64,000 nt of DNA, taken from the NCBI RefSeq assembly GCF_000648235.2, contig NZ_AP017977.1, forward strand, positions 558,001 to 622,000, given 5' to 3'. The notes beneath the pieces were generated by a model that saw only the letters and a list, made by a program, of their open reading frames with translations, searched no databases and was not told the DNA's origin. A program made the translations under genes and the position numbers. The stretch comes from Neochlamydia sp. S13 (lineage in GTDB: Bacteria; Chlamydiota; Chlamydiia; Chlamydiales; Parachlamydiaceae). Shown piece after piece: positions 27,992 to 37,564 of the stretch (within the stretch, counting starts at the first letter, position 1; each line of letters starts with the position of its first letter).

Positions 27992-29458
27992 TTATTCCTT
28001 GGGAACACCTTTTAATAAGTTTTCGCTTATCTCAAAGTTTTGCAGCTGAGGTAGTAGGCTACTTATTGAGGGTGGAAGAAGGATAAGGGGGTTGTTGTCT
28101 AAGTAAAGCTCTTTTAGCTCGGGGAGCTGGCCTATCTCTTCCGGAAGAACCTTCAGTTGGTTGTCGTTTAAATAGAGGATCCGTAGCTGAGGTAGGCTGC
28201 CTATTGAAATAGGAAGGCGGGTAAGTTGATTATTGCCTAAGTAAAGCTCTTGTAACTTAGAAAGTTGTCCTATTTCTTCGGGCAGAGAAGTGAGCTGGTT
28301 GTGGCTTAAATAAAGGGTGTATAGCTGAGAGAGATGACCTACTGCTGAAGGAAGGAATGAGAGCTGGTTGTTGTTTAAGCGAAGCCAGCGCAGTTGAGTA
28401 AGCTGTCCGATCGTGGAAGAAAGGAAAGTAAGCTTGTTATTGCTTATATTTAAATCCTGTAGATTTGAGAGCTGTCCTATCTCAGGCGGAAGAGAGGCGA
28501 GATCATTTCTCTCCAAATCGAGCCATTGCAGCTGAGAGAGCTGCCCCACCGATCCAGGAAGTGTATTTAGCTGATTGTCCATTAAATAAAGAGTGTGCAG
28601 TTGAGGTAGCTGTTCTATCTTAATTGAGAGAGAAGTTAATTGATTGCTGTTTAGGCAAAGCCACTGTAGGCAAGAGAGCTGGGTTATCTCTGCTGGAAGG
28701 GAGGTAAGCTTGTTATCATTTAAGTTAAGCCATTTCAGGTGAGGCAGCTGTCCTAAAGCAGTAGGAAGGGTGCTAAGATGATTGCTGCTTAAGTTAAGAT
28801 TTTGAAGTTTAAATAGCTTGCTTATCTCTACCGGGAGGGTGGTCAGTTGGTTTTCGCTTAGGTAAAGAATATGAAGCTGAGACAGCTGTCCTATTTCGGG
28901 AGGTAAATAGGTCAATCTGCTGAGATTTAAATCTAAATGCTTAATATTTTTTTTATGATTTTTAATCCATTTTCTAAAAAGCTCTCCCTTTTCTTTTAGA
29001 GGTAAATGCTTGATTTTTTTCTGGCTTAAGAATTCCTCCCCACCAGGGATTTCTTTCCAAATTAAAAGGCGATTAATATTTAAAAGGTAAGAAAAATAAT
29101 TACTCAAAGTGAAAGTTCTTTTTTCTTCAGTTTTCTCTTTAAACTCAAAAGGGGAGAGAGAAGTAGCTAAGATAAAAATTTGATGAAAAATTGAGCTTAC
29201 CTTTTTTACTATAGGAAGATTTTCTTCTATGTGGTAAAGCTTATTGAGGATACAAGTGGGGATACTATCATACCTTGAACTTGAAGGAAAATGTAGCTTA
29301 ATTATTCCTTTGTATAAAGAGGGCATGACTTCAGTAGTTAAAAGATGCTGCCAGCGTCTACAAACACTAAACAAAGAGGGTGTAGCACAATGCTCTAAAA
29401 TAGGAATTAGTACTTCATTAGGAAGCCTTTCAATGGGGCTAGAAAAAATTGAATTCAT
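27992..29458 (-). CDS. F-box and leucine-rich-repeat protein 1
   Basis: A 488-residue protein. Residues ~9-50 (IERLPNEVLIPILEHCATPSLFSVCRRWQHLL) form an F-box-like motif, the eukaryotic module that binds Skp1 in SCF ubiquitin ligases. Residues ~170-485 are about fourteen 23-residue leucine-rich repeats of the form LxxLxLxxNQLTxLPxEIGQLxQ. The region between is helical. There is no signal peptide or membrane segment, so delivery by type III secretion is likely (inference). A close paralogue lies at 31651-33333. The probable role is recruiting a host protein bound by the LRRs to the host SCF complex. Confidence 0.9.
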   Translation of the reverse strand: MNSIFSSPIERLPNEVLIPILEHCATPSLFSVCRRWQHLLTTEVMPSLYKGIIKLHFPSSSRYDSIPTCILNKLYHIEENLPIVKKVSSIFHQIFILATSLSPFEFKEKTEEKRTFTLSNYFSYLLNINRLLIWKEIPGGEEFLSQKKIKHLPLKEKGELFRKWIKNHKKNIKHLDLNLSRLTYLPPEIGQLSQLHILYLSENQLTTLPVEISKLFKLQNLNLSSNHLSTLPTALGQLPHLKWLNLNDNKLTSLPAEITQLSCLQWLCLNSNQLTSLSIKIEQLPQLHTLYLMDNQLNTLPGSVGQLSQLQWLDLERNDLASLPPEIGQLSNLQDLNISNNKLTFLSSTIGQLTQLRWLRLNNNQLSFLPSAVGHLSQLYTLYLSHNQLTSLPEEIGQLSKLQELYLGNNQLTRLPISIGSLPQLRILYLNDNQLKVLPEEIGQLPELKELYLDNNPLILLPPSISSLLPQLQNFEISENLLKGVPKE

Positions 29459-29658
29459 TTCATCATGTCTTTAAGGTTATCTGCAGATCTTTAACTTTTT
29501 TATAGTTATCTTATAGGCTATTTGACGTTTCTTCTCATCTTCTCTTTTAGACACTAAAAGTTAAATCCTAAGATAGCTCCCACGTGAGCTTATGAGAAGC
29601 GCAAGTTTTAGTTAAATCGCGGGTTAAGATTTGCTACAATTGCTTTTATAGATCTATT

Positions 29659-31188
29659 TTAGAGGTTATAAATGCTTTTATATTTGTTGTACAAATAATC
29701 CATATAGGCCTCCTCGTTAAACTCTTTTTTTGTTACAAGCTTTAGCAACTTTTTGCTATCATATTGTCTGCCATAACGATGAACATGCAGATTAAGCCAT
29801 TCTTTTATAAATAGTAAGTCTCCTCTGGAAACCTGTTCTTGCCAATCAGGGTGTTGTTTTTCAAAAGCGGAAAAAAGATGAGAGGCGAATAGATTACCTA
29901 AGGTATAGGTAGGAAAATAGCCAAAAGAACCCGTTGACCAATGAATATCTTGAAGGCATCCTTCCGCAGGATTGGAGGGGGTTAAATTCAAGAGCTCTTG
30001 CATCTTAGCATTCCATGCCTCAGGGATTTCATCGACTGATAAAGAGCCTTCAATCAGCGCTTTTTCTAGCTCAAAGCGCAAAATGATATGTAAGCTATAG
30101 GTAACTTCATCAGCTTCTACACGAATCAATGAGGGTTCCACCTTATTAATCGCTTTATAAAATGAAGGTATTGAAATTTTTTCTAATTGTTGAGGAAACA
30201 TTTTTTGTAATAATGGAAAGAAATGCTTCCAAAAAGGCTTGCTCTGTCCAATACGAGTTTCCCACCATCTTGATTGACTTTCATGGAGCCCTAAAGAAAC
30301 AGCTTCTCCTAACGGACTTCCATAATGTTCTGGAAGTAATCCCATTTCATATAATCCATGGCCCGCCTCGTGCATAATAGCAGAAATGCTGCTCATTAAT
30401 GAATGAGGGTGTAGGCGAGTGGTGATACGGCTGTCCGTAGGATGGCTAGCAGAAGAGAAGGGATGAGAAGATATATCCAGTCGCCCTTTACTCTGATCAT
30501 AGCCCATCGCGTTCATCAGCTGATGTCCAAATTCTAGCTGTTTTTTTGGATCAAAGCTTCCGAATAGGAAACTGTTGTCTATTTTTTTAGAACTTTTAAT
30601 TTTTTTTAGAAGATTTGTGAGAGAGTTCTGTAAATTTGCAAAGATAGTAGCCACTTCAGCGGTAGAGGTATGAGGTTCGTAAAGGTCTAATAAGGCATCA
30701 TAAGGGTGATCTTGATAGCCTAGTAAATCTGCTTTTTTGCGATTCATGTAAATGATTTTTTCTAAATAAGGGGCTAAAATAGAAAAGTTGTTCTGCTGTT
30801 TAGCGGTACGCCATGCCATGATGGCTTGAGACGTAGTAGCAGTAAACTCTTCTACAAAATTGGCACTAAGACATTTTTCTTGTTGGTAGTCTCTTCTCCA
30901 AACTTGCAAAGCAGCCTTTTGCTGAGCACTTAATCCTTTAGCAATTGTTTTACCCGTCTCAAGGTCGATAAGCTTTGCAAGAGATTTGGCAAATGCAGGA
31001 GAGGTTTTGGATTTGTGAATAATTCCTGCAAGTACTTTTAGCTGCTCGGAGCGAATAGCGGAGGCGGCATGGGGCATATAAGTCTCTTGATCCCAGTCTA
31101 ATATAGATGTTATTCCACTTAAAATTCGACTATAACGGGATTTTTCATGCAAGGCTTCATAATCTTTTTGTGCTTGAACAGATGCCAT
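29659..31188 (-). CDS. Carboxypeptidase Taq-type metallopeptidase (M32)
   Basis: A 509-residue member of the M32 family, which removes C-terminal amino acids from peptides using one metal ion. The zinc site is H273-E-A-G-H277, with the third ligand E303 in LHESQSRWWE. Other family motifs are ILDWDQETYMPHAA, ISSHPFSSASHPTDSRITTR and DIHWSTGSFGYFPTYTLGN. The length matches the family. It lies between the two F-box/LRR genes but is cytoplasmic and housekeeping-like (peptide salvage). Confidence 0.96.
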   Translation of the reverse strand: MASVQAQKDYEALHEKSRYSRILSGITSILDWDQETYMPHAASAIRSEQLKVLAGIIHKSKTSPAFAKSLAKLIDLETGKTIAKGLSAQQKAALQVWRRDYQQEKCLSANFVEEFTATTSQAIMAWRTAKQQNNFSILAPYLEKIIYMNRKKADLLGYQDHPYDALLDLYEPHTSTAEVATIFANLQNSLTNLLKKIKSSKKIDNSFLFGSFDPKKQLEFGHQLMNAMGYDQSKGRLDISSHPFSSASHPTDSRITTRLHPHSLMSSISAIMHEAGHGLYEMGLLPEHYGSPLGEAVSLGLHESQSRWWETRIGQSKPFWKHFFPLLQKMFPQQLEKISIPSFYKAINKVEPSLIRVEADEVTYSLHIILRFELEKALIEGSLSVDEIPEAWNAKMQELLNLTPSNPAEGCLQDIHWSTGSFGYFPTYTLGNLFASHLFSAFEKQHPDWQEQVSRGDLLFIKEWLNLHVHRYGRQYDSKKLLKLVTKKEFNEEAYMDYLYNKYKSIYNL

Positions 31189-31650
31189 AGTTCCTACTTT
31201 AAATTCTTTAAAGGTTTGACTTTAGCATGTAAGATGCTTTTTTTGCTAACGACATTGAGAAATCCATATCAGAAAAAGCGAGTTTTAAAAATAAAAATCT
31301 TTATTGCTTGTTGAAGAGTCTTTTCGATAAAACCTTACCCTGCTAGAGCTGGTTTTATCAGTAAAGTGCTGAGTAAATTAGATCTGAAGTTAACTTATCT
31401 CCAATTCAGACATGTTTTTTTCTTATTGTTTGAGTTGTTTTTAGCAAGAATGACTTAAAAAAAAGGGCATTTCTCCAGCAAAATCATCTCCTGTAAGTCA
31501 AAACCTTTTTGACTCTCACCGAAATAAAATTAGAACCTTCGCAAGCTAAATGACTTTATAGCAAGCTAAAGGTTATCTATATTTTATATTTTTCTAAATA
31601 GCTCTGCCTGTCTTTAACATATTAAGTAATGGAGAAACAAGCTTTGGCAG
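31189..31650. other. Intergenic stretch, no gene seen
   Basis: About 460 AT-rich bases upstream of the carboxypeptidase gene. No ORF, repeat or clear promoter pair identified. Confidence 0.4.
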
Positions 31651-33333
31651 CTACAACCTAAAATGCTGTTTTATTTCCCCTGAAATATCTTGGAGTAGAT
31701 TTTCATCTAAATTAAGAGTTAACCATCTAGATAACCGTGTGATCTCTATAGGAAGGGAGGCGAGTTGATTGTGCTCTAAGTTAAGGTCTTCTAGCTGGAA
31801 TATTTGCCCTATTTCTGCAGGAAGAGCGGTAAGCTGGTTGTTATTTAAGGAAAGCGTTCGCAGCTGAGAGAGCTGCCCTATTTCTATCGGAAGGGCAGTG
31901 AGCTGGTTGTAATTTAACTCAAGGTATTCCAATGAAAATAACTGTCCTATTGCGGGGAAAAGGGAGGTAAGTTGGTTGTTGTTTAAGTAAAGTATTTGCA
32001 GGTGAGAAAGCTGCCCTATTTCTGCAGGAAGAGTGGTAAGCTGGTTGTTATTTAAGGAAAGCGTTCGCAGCTGAGAAAGCTGGCCAATTTCTATAGGAAG
32101 GGAAGTTAGCTGGTTGTTATTTAAGAAAAGTGCTCGCAGCTGAGAAAGCTGCCTTATTTCTATAGGAAGGGAAGTTAGCTGGTTGTTATTTATGGAAAGC
32201 GTTTGCAGCTGAGAAAGCTGCTCTATCTTTGCTGGAAGGGAAGCTAGCTGGTTTTTATCTAAGCATAGTGTTTGGAGTTGTGATAACTGCCTTATCTCTG
32301 CTGGTAGGGAGGCGAGGTGGTTGTCATTTAAGTAAAGTTCGTCTAGTCCCACAAGTTCCCCTATCTCAGCAGGTAGGGTAGTAAGCTGGTTGCTGTTTAA
32401 GTAAAGACTCCTTAGCTGAATCAAATGCCCTATTTCTTTAGGAAGGGAGGTGAGTTGGTTGTTATTTAAGTAAAGCTCTTGTAGCTGAGATAGCCTTCCT
32501 ATTGCGCTGGGAAAAGTGAGAATCTGATTATTAATTAAGTTAAGGCTCCCTAGCTGAGAAAGCTGTCCTATTTCGGCAGGAAGAGTGGTGAGCTGGTTGT
32601 TGCTTAAGCCAAGGTGTTGTAGTTGTGTTAGCTGTCCTATCTTTGCAGGAAGAGTGGTAAGCTGGTTGTTGCTTAAGTCGAGCTCTTGTAGCTGAGAAAG
32701 CTGCCCTATTTCTTCAGGAAGGGAGGTAAGCTGGTTATTCTGTAAGAAAAGCTCTTGTAACTTAGAAAGCTGTCCTATTTCTAAAGGTAAAAAGGTCACG
32801 CCACTTCTTTCTAAATCTAACAGGATAATATTTTTGCTACAACTTTCAATCCAATCTCTAAAAAGCTCTCCTTTTTTTACTAAAGGCAAATGCTTAATTT
32901 TTTCTTGTTCTAAGTATTCCTTTCCCCCTGGAAATTTTTTCCAAATTAAGAGGCGATTAATATTTACGAGATAAAAGGAGTAATTAGCCAAAGTAAAATA
33001 TTTCTTTTCTTCTGGTATTCCTTTGAAATCTAGAGGAGAAAGAGTGCTAACCTGAGTAAAGATTTTTTTAAAGATTTTATTTATCTTTTCTAGCTTAGAG
33101 AGCTTAGCTTCTAGCTTATAAAGCTTATCTAAAATACGAGCTTGTTCAGTAGCACTCCCTTTAGGAAAGTGAATTTTACCTATTTGCTCATAAAGAGAGG
33201 GCATTACCTCCGTAGCAAGTAGATGATGCCATTTTATACAAACGCTAGATAAAGAAGGGCTAGCGCAGGCCTTTAAAATAGGGGTGAGTATTTCATTAGG
33301 TAGGTGTTCAAGATGGGTGGAGTTAGGGCTCAT
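31651..33333 (-). CDS. F-box and leucine-rich-repeat protein 2
   Basis: A 560-residue paralogue of the protein at 27992-29458. The F-box is at residues ~8-50 (LEHLPNEILTPILKACASPSLSSVCIKWHHLLATEVMPSLYE), followed by a similar helical linker and about seventeen 23-residue LRRs. Several repeats are nearly identical at DNA level (for example 31850-31915 and 32040-32115), showing recent internal duplication and likely ongoing change in repeat number. The last two repeats are degenerate caps. No export signal; a host-targeted effector is the likeliest role. Confidence 0.9.
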   Translation of the reverse strand: MSPNSTHLEHLPNEILTPILKACASPSLSSVCIKWHHLLATEVMPSLYEQIGKIHFPKGSATEQARILDKLYKLEAKLSKLEKINKIFKKIFTQVSTLSPLDFKGIPEEKKYFTLANYSFYLVNINRLLIWKKFPGGKEYLEQEKIKHLPLVKKGELFRDWIESCSKNIILLDLERSGVTFLPLEIGQLSKLQELFLQNNQLTSLPEEIGQLSQLQELDLSNNQLTTLPAKIGQLTQLQHLGLSNNQLTTLPAEIGQLSQLGSLNLINNQILTFPSAIGRLSQLQELYLNNNQLTSLPKEIGHLIQLRSLYLNSNQLTTLPAEIGELVGLDELYLNDNHLASLPAEIRQLSQLQTLCLDKNQLASLPAKIEQLSQLQTLSINNNQLTSLPIEIRQLSQLRALFLNNNQLTSLPIEIGQLSQLRTLSLNNNQLTTLPAEIGQLSHLQILYLNNNQLTSLFPAIGQLFSLEYLELNYNQLTALPIEIGQLSQLRTLSLNNNQLTALPAEIGQIFQLEDLNLEHNQLASLPIEITRLSRWLTLNLDENLLQDISGEIKQHFRL

Positions 33334-33667
33334 TTTATTACCTCTTTAAATTGTACGCAATTTCTAGTGGTTATATTCTACAGGAAAGAATAAATTCTTA
33401 AACGGTTTTGAAGTTATTTGTTTTAAATATGGAAAAATTTTTCTTAATTTCCCTGATTTTCTAAAGAGAGGTCTGGCCAGCATTAAAACATTTTCAAGAA
33501 GAAGGGCTTAAAAAATAAGGATAAGCTTTCTACATACCTTTTACTTTTAGCAAGCAACAAACTTTTGGGTTATTAATAATCAAGGTAAAATTTTTTATAA
33601 AAAAACTTTTTATCTTTAAGTGATTAACTTTCAAAGGCTTTTTACTAATGCACATGCCTTTGACCTT
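33334..33667. other. Intergenic stretch, no gene seen
   Basis: About 330 AT-rich bases between F-box/LRR gene 2 and the AAA+ gene. Nothing recognised. Confidence 0.4.
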
Positions 33668-35734
33668 TTAAGAAACCTTTGTAGGCTCAATCTTTTCTTG
33701 TTTAGCTAGACGATTGACAATTGTAGTGATGATTTCTTTAGTTACTTCCACTTCCATTTGATGCTTAGCTACAAAATTAGAAAGATGCTGATCAAGTTGC
33801 GGAAGCAAAAAATAGGCATTAAAAAGATATAATTTTTCTAAAATTTTAGGAGTTTTTACTCCTTTTGTGGCTTGATCAACTAGGACTTCGCTCGTATTAT
33901 AAAACCATTTTTCATGCCACTCTTGTTGTTTTTTTAAATCTAAAAAAGTCTGAAAAGCTTTCTGTTTTACCTCTATCTTTTTAAGACACTTTTCAATTTT
34001 TCTTTCAACTGTTTGCAAATCAAGAGAAATTTTACGAAGATGAGGAGCTTGTAAAGCAAGTCCATGCAATTTTTTTTGAGAAAGTTTAGAAGCTAAATCT
34101 TCTTTTTTAGCCATTAGCTGGTTCAATTTATCTTTAAAGCTACCACCTTCTTGTAAAGAGCGCACATTTTTTATGCCTTCGGATAGTACGAAAATCGATT
34201 TGTCAGGTTGGTGACGTTTAACAATTTTACTACTCGTTTGTTCATAGATATGATTTAAAACCTTTTTAGAAATTTTGATATCCTTAGCTTCTTGGCGGTT
34301 CATATGCCTTAGAATGGTGCGAGTCTGCTCTAATGAAGCTTCCTGAATAGGTGTTTTCTTAAAACGTCTGTCTAAAGTGGTCGTTTCAATTTTCGCTTCG
34401 TATTCTTCAGGAGTGGTAATCCCTACTACATAAAATAAACTGTCGGGGGAAGTGTCTATCACACTATTGAAGCGTTGGCCTGAAATATCACTTAAGTTAT
34501 GAGCTTCTTCAACCACAAGAATAATATCTTTTCTATGTTCTCCAATCTTGTCTATAAGCTGTTTTAGAGGAGATTTAAAATCAAATAGATTTCCATTTCG
34601 AGCTAATTCCCCACTATTTACATAAAAAAGCTTTTTGTTTTTAAGGATGGCAGGAACTTCTCCAGTAGCTAAACGCCAGCCTAAGCCTTTCATAAGCTCG
34701 GTTTTTCCAATTCCTGATTTACCAATAAGCAGCGGATGTTTACGGCCTGTTTCATTGTTGCAGGCTAGAGCTTGAATGATTTCATCAAGTTCTTGCTCTC
34801 TTCCATAGATAGGTTTAATCAAGCCATTTTTAATCTGTTGGGTTAGATTTATGCAATAAGGAAGCTGATTAGGACATCTATTTAGCCATCGTTTAAAGAA
34901 GAGACTGGCAATTCCACTTGCTACCGTCCCTCCGGCAATAATTGCTATAGAGATAAGGGGATTAACGATTAGATGAAGAACAAATTTGATAATATGAAGA
35001 GGAATTTCAAGAAGCCTCCAGTAAATATCCAACATATATTTGGTTTCAAAATAGGTATTGGGTTCTTTGCCTAATTCTAATAAATTAAAAGCTACAATAA
35101 GTGTACGAATAAGATTATTAAAGATTCTAAAAAGAAAGAATTGTTTAGAGGTATGCAGGAGTTTTATGCGTGCATCCTCCCCTTCATATTTTTTGATAAT
35201 TTGCCTAACAGTATAAACATGTTTAGCTATTAGGTGAGCATCGAGAGCTTTTTGATCTATTGGAGGGGATTCTTCTCCTTCACCTGAGGGTAACGAGATT
35301 AAAGAGTGCAAGTGCTTAAGAGACATCCATTGAATACACTGATTCCCTCGAAAACGTTGACCTTTCTCAAAATCTGTTTTCAATGCTTCTTCTAAAAGCA
35401 ATTTTCTCTCTAGGTCGGACATGTTTTTTATAATGATCCTTAGATTTTTTTTGAGCCTACATAAATGCTTAGAATTTAAGGCTTCTAAAAAAAGAGAAAC
35501 TTTTTGACTGCTCTCTTTTATTATACCCGTTTGTTTTGCAAGAGCGTTGATGTTTTTTATCAAAGGAGTTTCTTCCTTTCTTATCCACTTCAATAGCTTT
35601 TTACCTAGGGAACTCCAAAAAGGCTGCTGGGCTTTAGGAGTGGGAAAACGTTTTTCAATAGCTGGGGGAGACGAACCTACAGAAGAAAAGGGAGCAGAAG
35701 GGGCAGCGGTGAAAGGGCTGATGGCTACCTTCAT
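33668..35734 (-). CDS. Membrane-anchored AAA+ ATPase (ClpA/B D1-like)
   Basis: A 688-residue protein. Residues 1-190 are polar and helical. Two or three hydrophobic segments lie between ~200 and 282, the last being NPLISIAIIAGGTVASGIASLFF. An AAA+ module at ~305-500 resembles the first ATPase domain of ClpA/ClpB: PIYGREQELDEIIQAL, Walker A GKSGIGKT (338-345), Walker B IILVVEEAH (404-412, with Glu in place of the usual Asp), sensor FYVVGITTPEEYE and arginine finger LDRRFKK. A coiled coil follows at ~510-600. There is no second AAA+ domain and no Clp N-domain. The function is unknown; it is probably an ATP-driven remodeller at a membrane. Confidence 0.8.
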   Translation of the reverse strand: MKVAISPFTAAPSAPFSSVGSSPPAIEKRFPTPKAQQPFWSSLGKKLLKWIRKEETPLIKNINALAKQTGIIKESSQKVSLFLEALNSKHLCRLKKNLRIIIKNMSDLERKLLLEEALKTDFEKGQRFRGNQCIQWMSLKHLHSLISLPSGEGEESPPIDQKALDAHLIAKHVYTVRQIIKKYEGEDARIKLLHTSKQFFLFRIFNNLIRTLIVAFNLLELGKEPNTYFETKYMLDIYWRLLEIPLHIIKFVLHLIVNPLISIAIIAGGTVASGIASLFFKRWLNRCPNQLPYCINLTQQIKNGLIKPIYGREQELDEIIQALACNNETGRKHPLLIGKSGIGKTELMKGLGWRLATGEVPAILKNKKLFYVNSGELARNGNLFDFKSPLKQLIDKIGEHRKDIILVVEEAHNLSDISGQRFNSVIDTSPDSLFYVVGITTPEEYEAKIETTTLDRRFKKTPIQEASLEQTRTILRHMNRQEAKDIKISKKVLNHIYEQTSSKIVKRHQPDKSIFVLSEGIKNVRSLQEGGSFKDKLNQLMAKKEDLASKLSQKKLHGLALQAPHLRKISLDLQTVERKIEKCLKKIEVKQKAFQTFLDLKKQQEWHEKWFYNTSEVLVDQATKGVKTPKILEKLYLFNAYFLLPQLDQHLSNFVAKHQMEVEVTKEIITTIVNRLAKQEKIEPTKVS

Positions 35735-36021
35735 AATAAGGTCCTTGGTTTTGAAAATTAGGGGGTTAGTCTAGCATAACTTCTCTCGAATTTCAAATAG
35801 TTAAGCTAAAGGAGATAAGTTTCTTAACTTTACTAGGTTAGCTTCCTAGTGAGTTTGCTATTTTAGGTGAAAAAACTTAATATTTGTAAAGGTAAGAGCA
35901 TGGCCAAGCTTACTTTGCTGAATAGATTAGTGCTATATAGGAATGTATAGAAGATTATTTTGCTAGCCTGCTAAGCAGCCAAAGTGTAGCCTAAAAAGAG
36001 CAAAAGGGTGGTTGCTCCTTC

Positions 36022-36235
36022 TGTGATGGCAAAAAATATAATTTTAGGCTATACAACGCATCCCGCGTTAAAATCATTCTACCAACGAGAGTGTTTATAA
36101 ATCTAAGGCTATCTTGGCATGGATTAAAAAAGCTACCTACCCACCATTTATAACTAAAAAATCTTTTACTAGAATTGTCATAAAAATAGACCTAAAAGCT
36201 TGATGCTTTGCTTCAACTTAACTGCCAGCATTTAT
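36022..36235 (+). pseudogene. Old fragment of the IS5-type transposase
   Basis: Reads GKKYNFRLYNASRVKI, matching GKKHDFRLFKESQVKI of frame B in the IS copies at 20 and 25 kb. A later stretch (CYRNSHKNRPKS, then CFNLTASIYH) matches the C-terminus. Stops and gaps abound and no terminal repeats remain, so it is an ancient relic of the same element. Confidence 0.7.
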
Positions 36236-36273
36236 CATTAGGGATCAAAAAGATGAGCTCTAAAGGAGGATTG

Positions 36274-37311
36274 CTATAAAATTAACATGGCATCGCCGTA
36301 AGAAAGAAAGCGGTAACGTTCTTTAATAGCTTTATTATAAGCTTCTTTAATTAATTCTGGTGAAGCAAAGGCACTGACTAACATGAGTAAACTTGAACCG
36401 GGTTGATGAAAGTTGGTGAGTAGATGTTGCACGTACTTAAATTGGTAGCCCGGATGAATAAAGATGTTGGTGTTATATTTTCCTCCAGTTATCATCCCAG
36501 AAGCCGAAGCTGCGGCCTCCAGAGCACGGCAAGAAGTGGTTCCTACGCAAATTTGTCGTTTATTGATAGGTCTTTTATTAAGGCGCTCGGCTGTTTCTTG
36601 GCTAATCTCAAAGGATTCAGCGTGCATTTGGTGTTCACGTATATCCTCTACCTTAACGGGCAGAAAAGTTCCTAAACCAATATGCAATGTAAGTTTATCT
36701 ACTTGAACACTTTTTTCTTCAAGTTTTTGTAGCAAATTATCTGTAAAGTGCAAGCCTGCCGTAGGTGCTGCTACAGAGCCAGGATGTTGCGCATAGACGG
36801 TTTGATAGCGCTCCTTATCTAGGGCAGGAATAGCTGTGCGGCGCATATAAGGAGGAAGAGGGATATGGCCAAATTTTTCTAAAGCTTGCGCTATATCTCC
36901 TTCATAATCGAAATTGACCACACGCTTGCCATCGGCTAAAACGTCTATAATTTTGCAGGAAAAACCTTCTTTAAAGGTCACATTGCTTCCCTTGCCTAAT
37001 TTTTTGCCTGGTTTTACTAGAGCTTCCCAATCGCCTGTTGGAAGCCTTTTAATCAAAAATATCTCTGCTTTACCACCGCTAGAACGGGAACCGATAAGGC
37101 GAGAGGGAAGAACCTTGGTATTATTGAATACTAGGCTATCTCCTTTACCTAAGAAGTCAGCTAATTCATGAAAAACCATTTCATGCATATTTCCTGAAGC
37201 GCGGTCGACTACAAGTAGCCTTGTGGTATCGCGAGGCTCGCACGGGTATTGAGCGATCAACTCCTCGGGTAAATCATATAGATAATTATTTAGCGAATGC
37301 CAATCTTTCAT
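36274..37311 (-). CDS. queA: tRNA preQ1(34) S-adenosylmethionine ribosyltransferase-isomerase
   Basis: Adds the ribosyl part of S-adenosylmethionine to preQ1 at the wobble base of GUN tRNAs, making epoxyqueuosine. The 345-residue length and the motifs YDLPEELIAQYPCEPRDTTRLLV, DSLVFNNTKVLPSRL, GHIPLPPYMRR, RYQTVYAQHPGSVAAPTAGLHFT and LTNFHQPGSSLLMLVSAFA are those of QueA. It stands alone, about 250 bp from spoIID. Other queuosine genes are not in the window. Confidence 0.98.
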   Translation of the reverse strand: MKDWHSLNNYLYDLPEELIAQYPCEPRDTTRLLVVDRASGNMHEMVFHELADFLGKGDSLVFNNTKVLPSRLIGSRSSGGKAEIFLIKRLPTGDWEALVKPGKKLGKGSNVTFKEGFSCKIIDVLADGKRVVNFDYEGDIAQALEKFGHIPLPPYMRRTAIPALDKERYQTVYAQHPGSVAAPTAGLHFTDNLLQKLEEKSVQVDKLTLHIGLGTFLPVKVEDIREHQMHAESFEISQETAERLNKRPINKRQICVGTTSCRALEAAASASGMITGGKYNTNIFIHPGYQFKYVQHLLTNFHQPGSSLLMLVSAFASPELIKEAYNKAIKERYRFLSYGDAMLIL

Positions 37312-37564
37312 AAAAGGTTAGATATGAGGCCCTTAAAGGTGACAGGGAATAGAGCAAGAAACCATTATAGGATGGATCGAAAAAATTTAAAAAGTTTACT
37401 AGGAATGAAAATTTGTTGAGAATATCCATCCCCTTTTAACTCAGCTTTAAAATGTCTCTTAATCGTAGGCTTTCTATATCTTTACTTTTTCTAGCTTGGC
37501 TTTCTATTTCTATCTCTGTCTAGCTTTTATAGGCAAGGTTATTAAATGAGCTTTACTATGTTAA

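Noticed and set aside
27992-33333. LRR arrays considered as possible CRISPR-like or non-coding repeats
   Set aside because: The 69-bp period is in frame, codes for canonical 23-residue LRRs and has no spacer structure.
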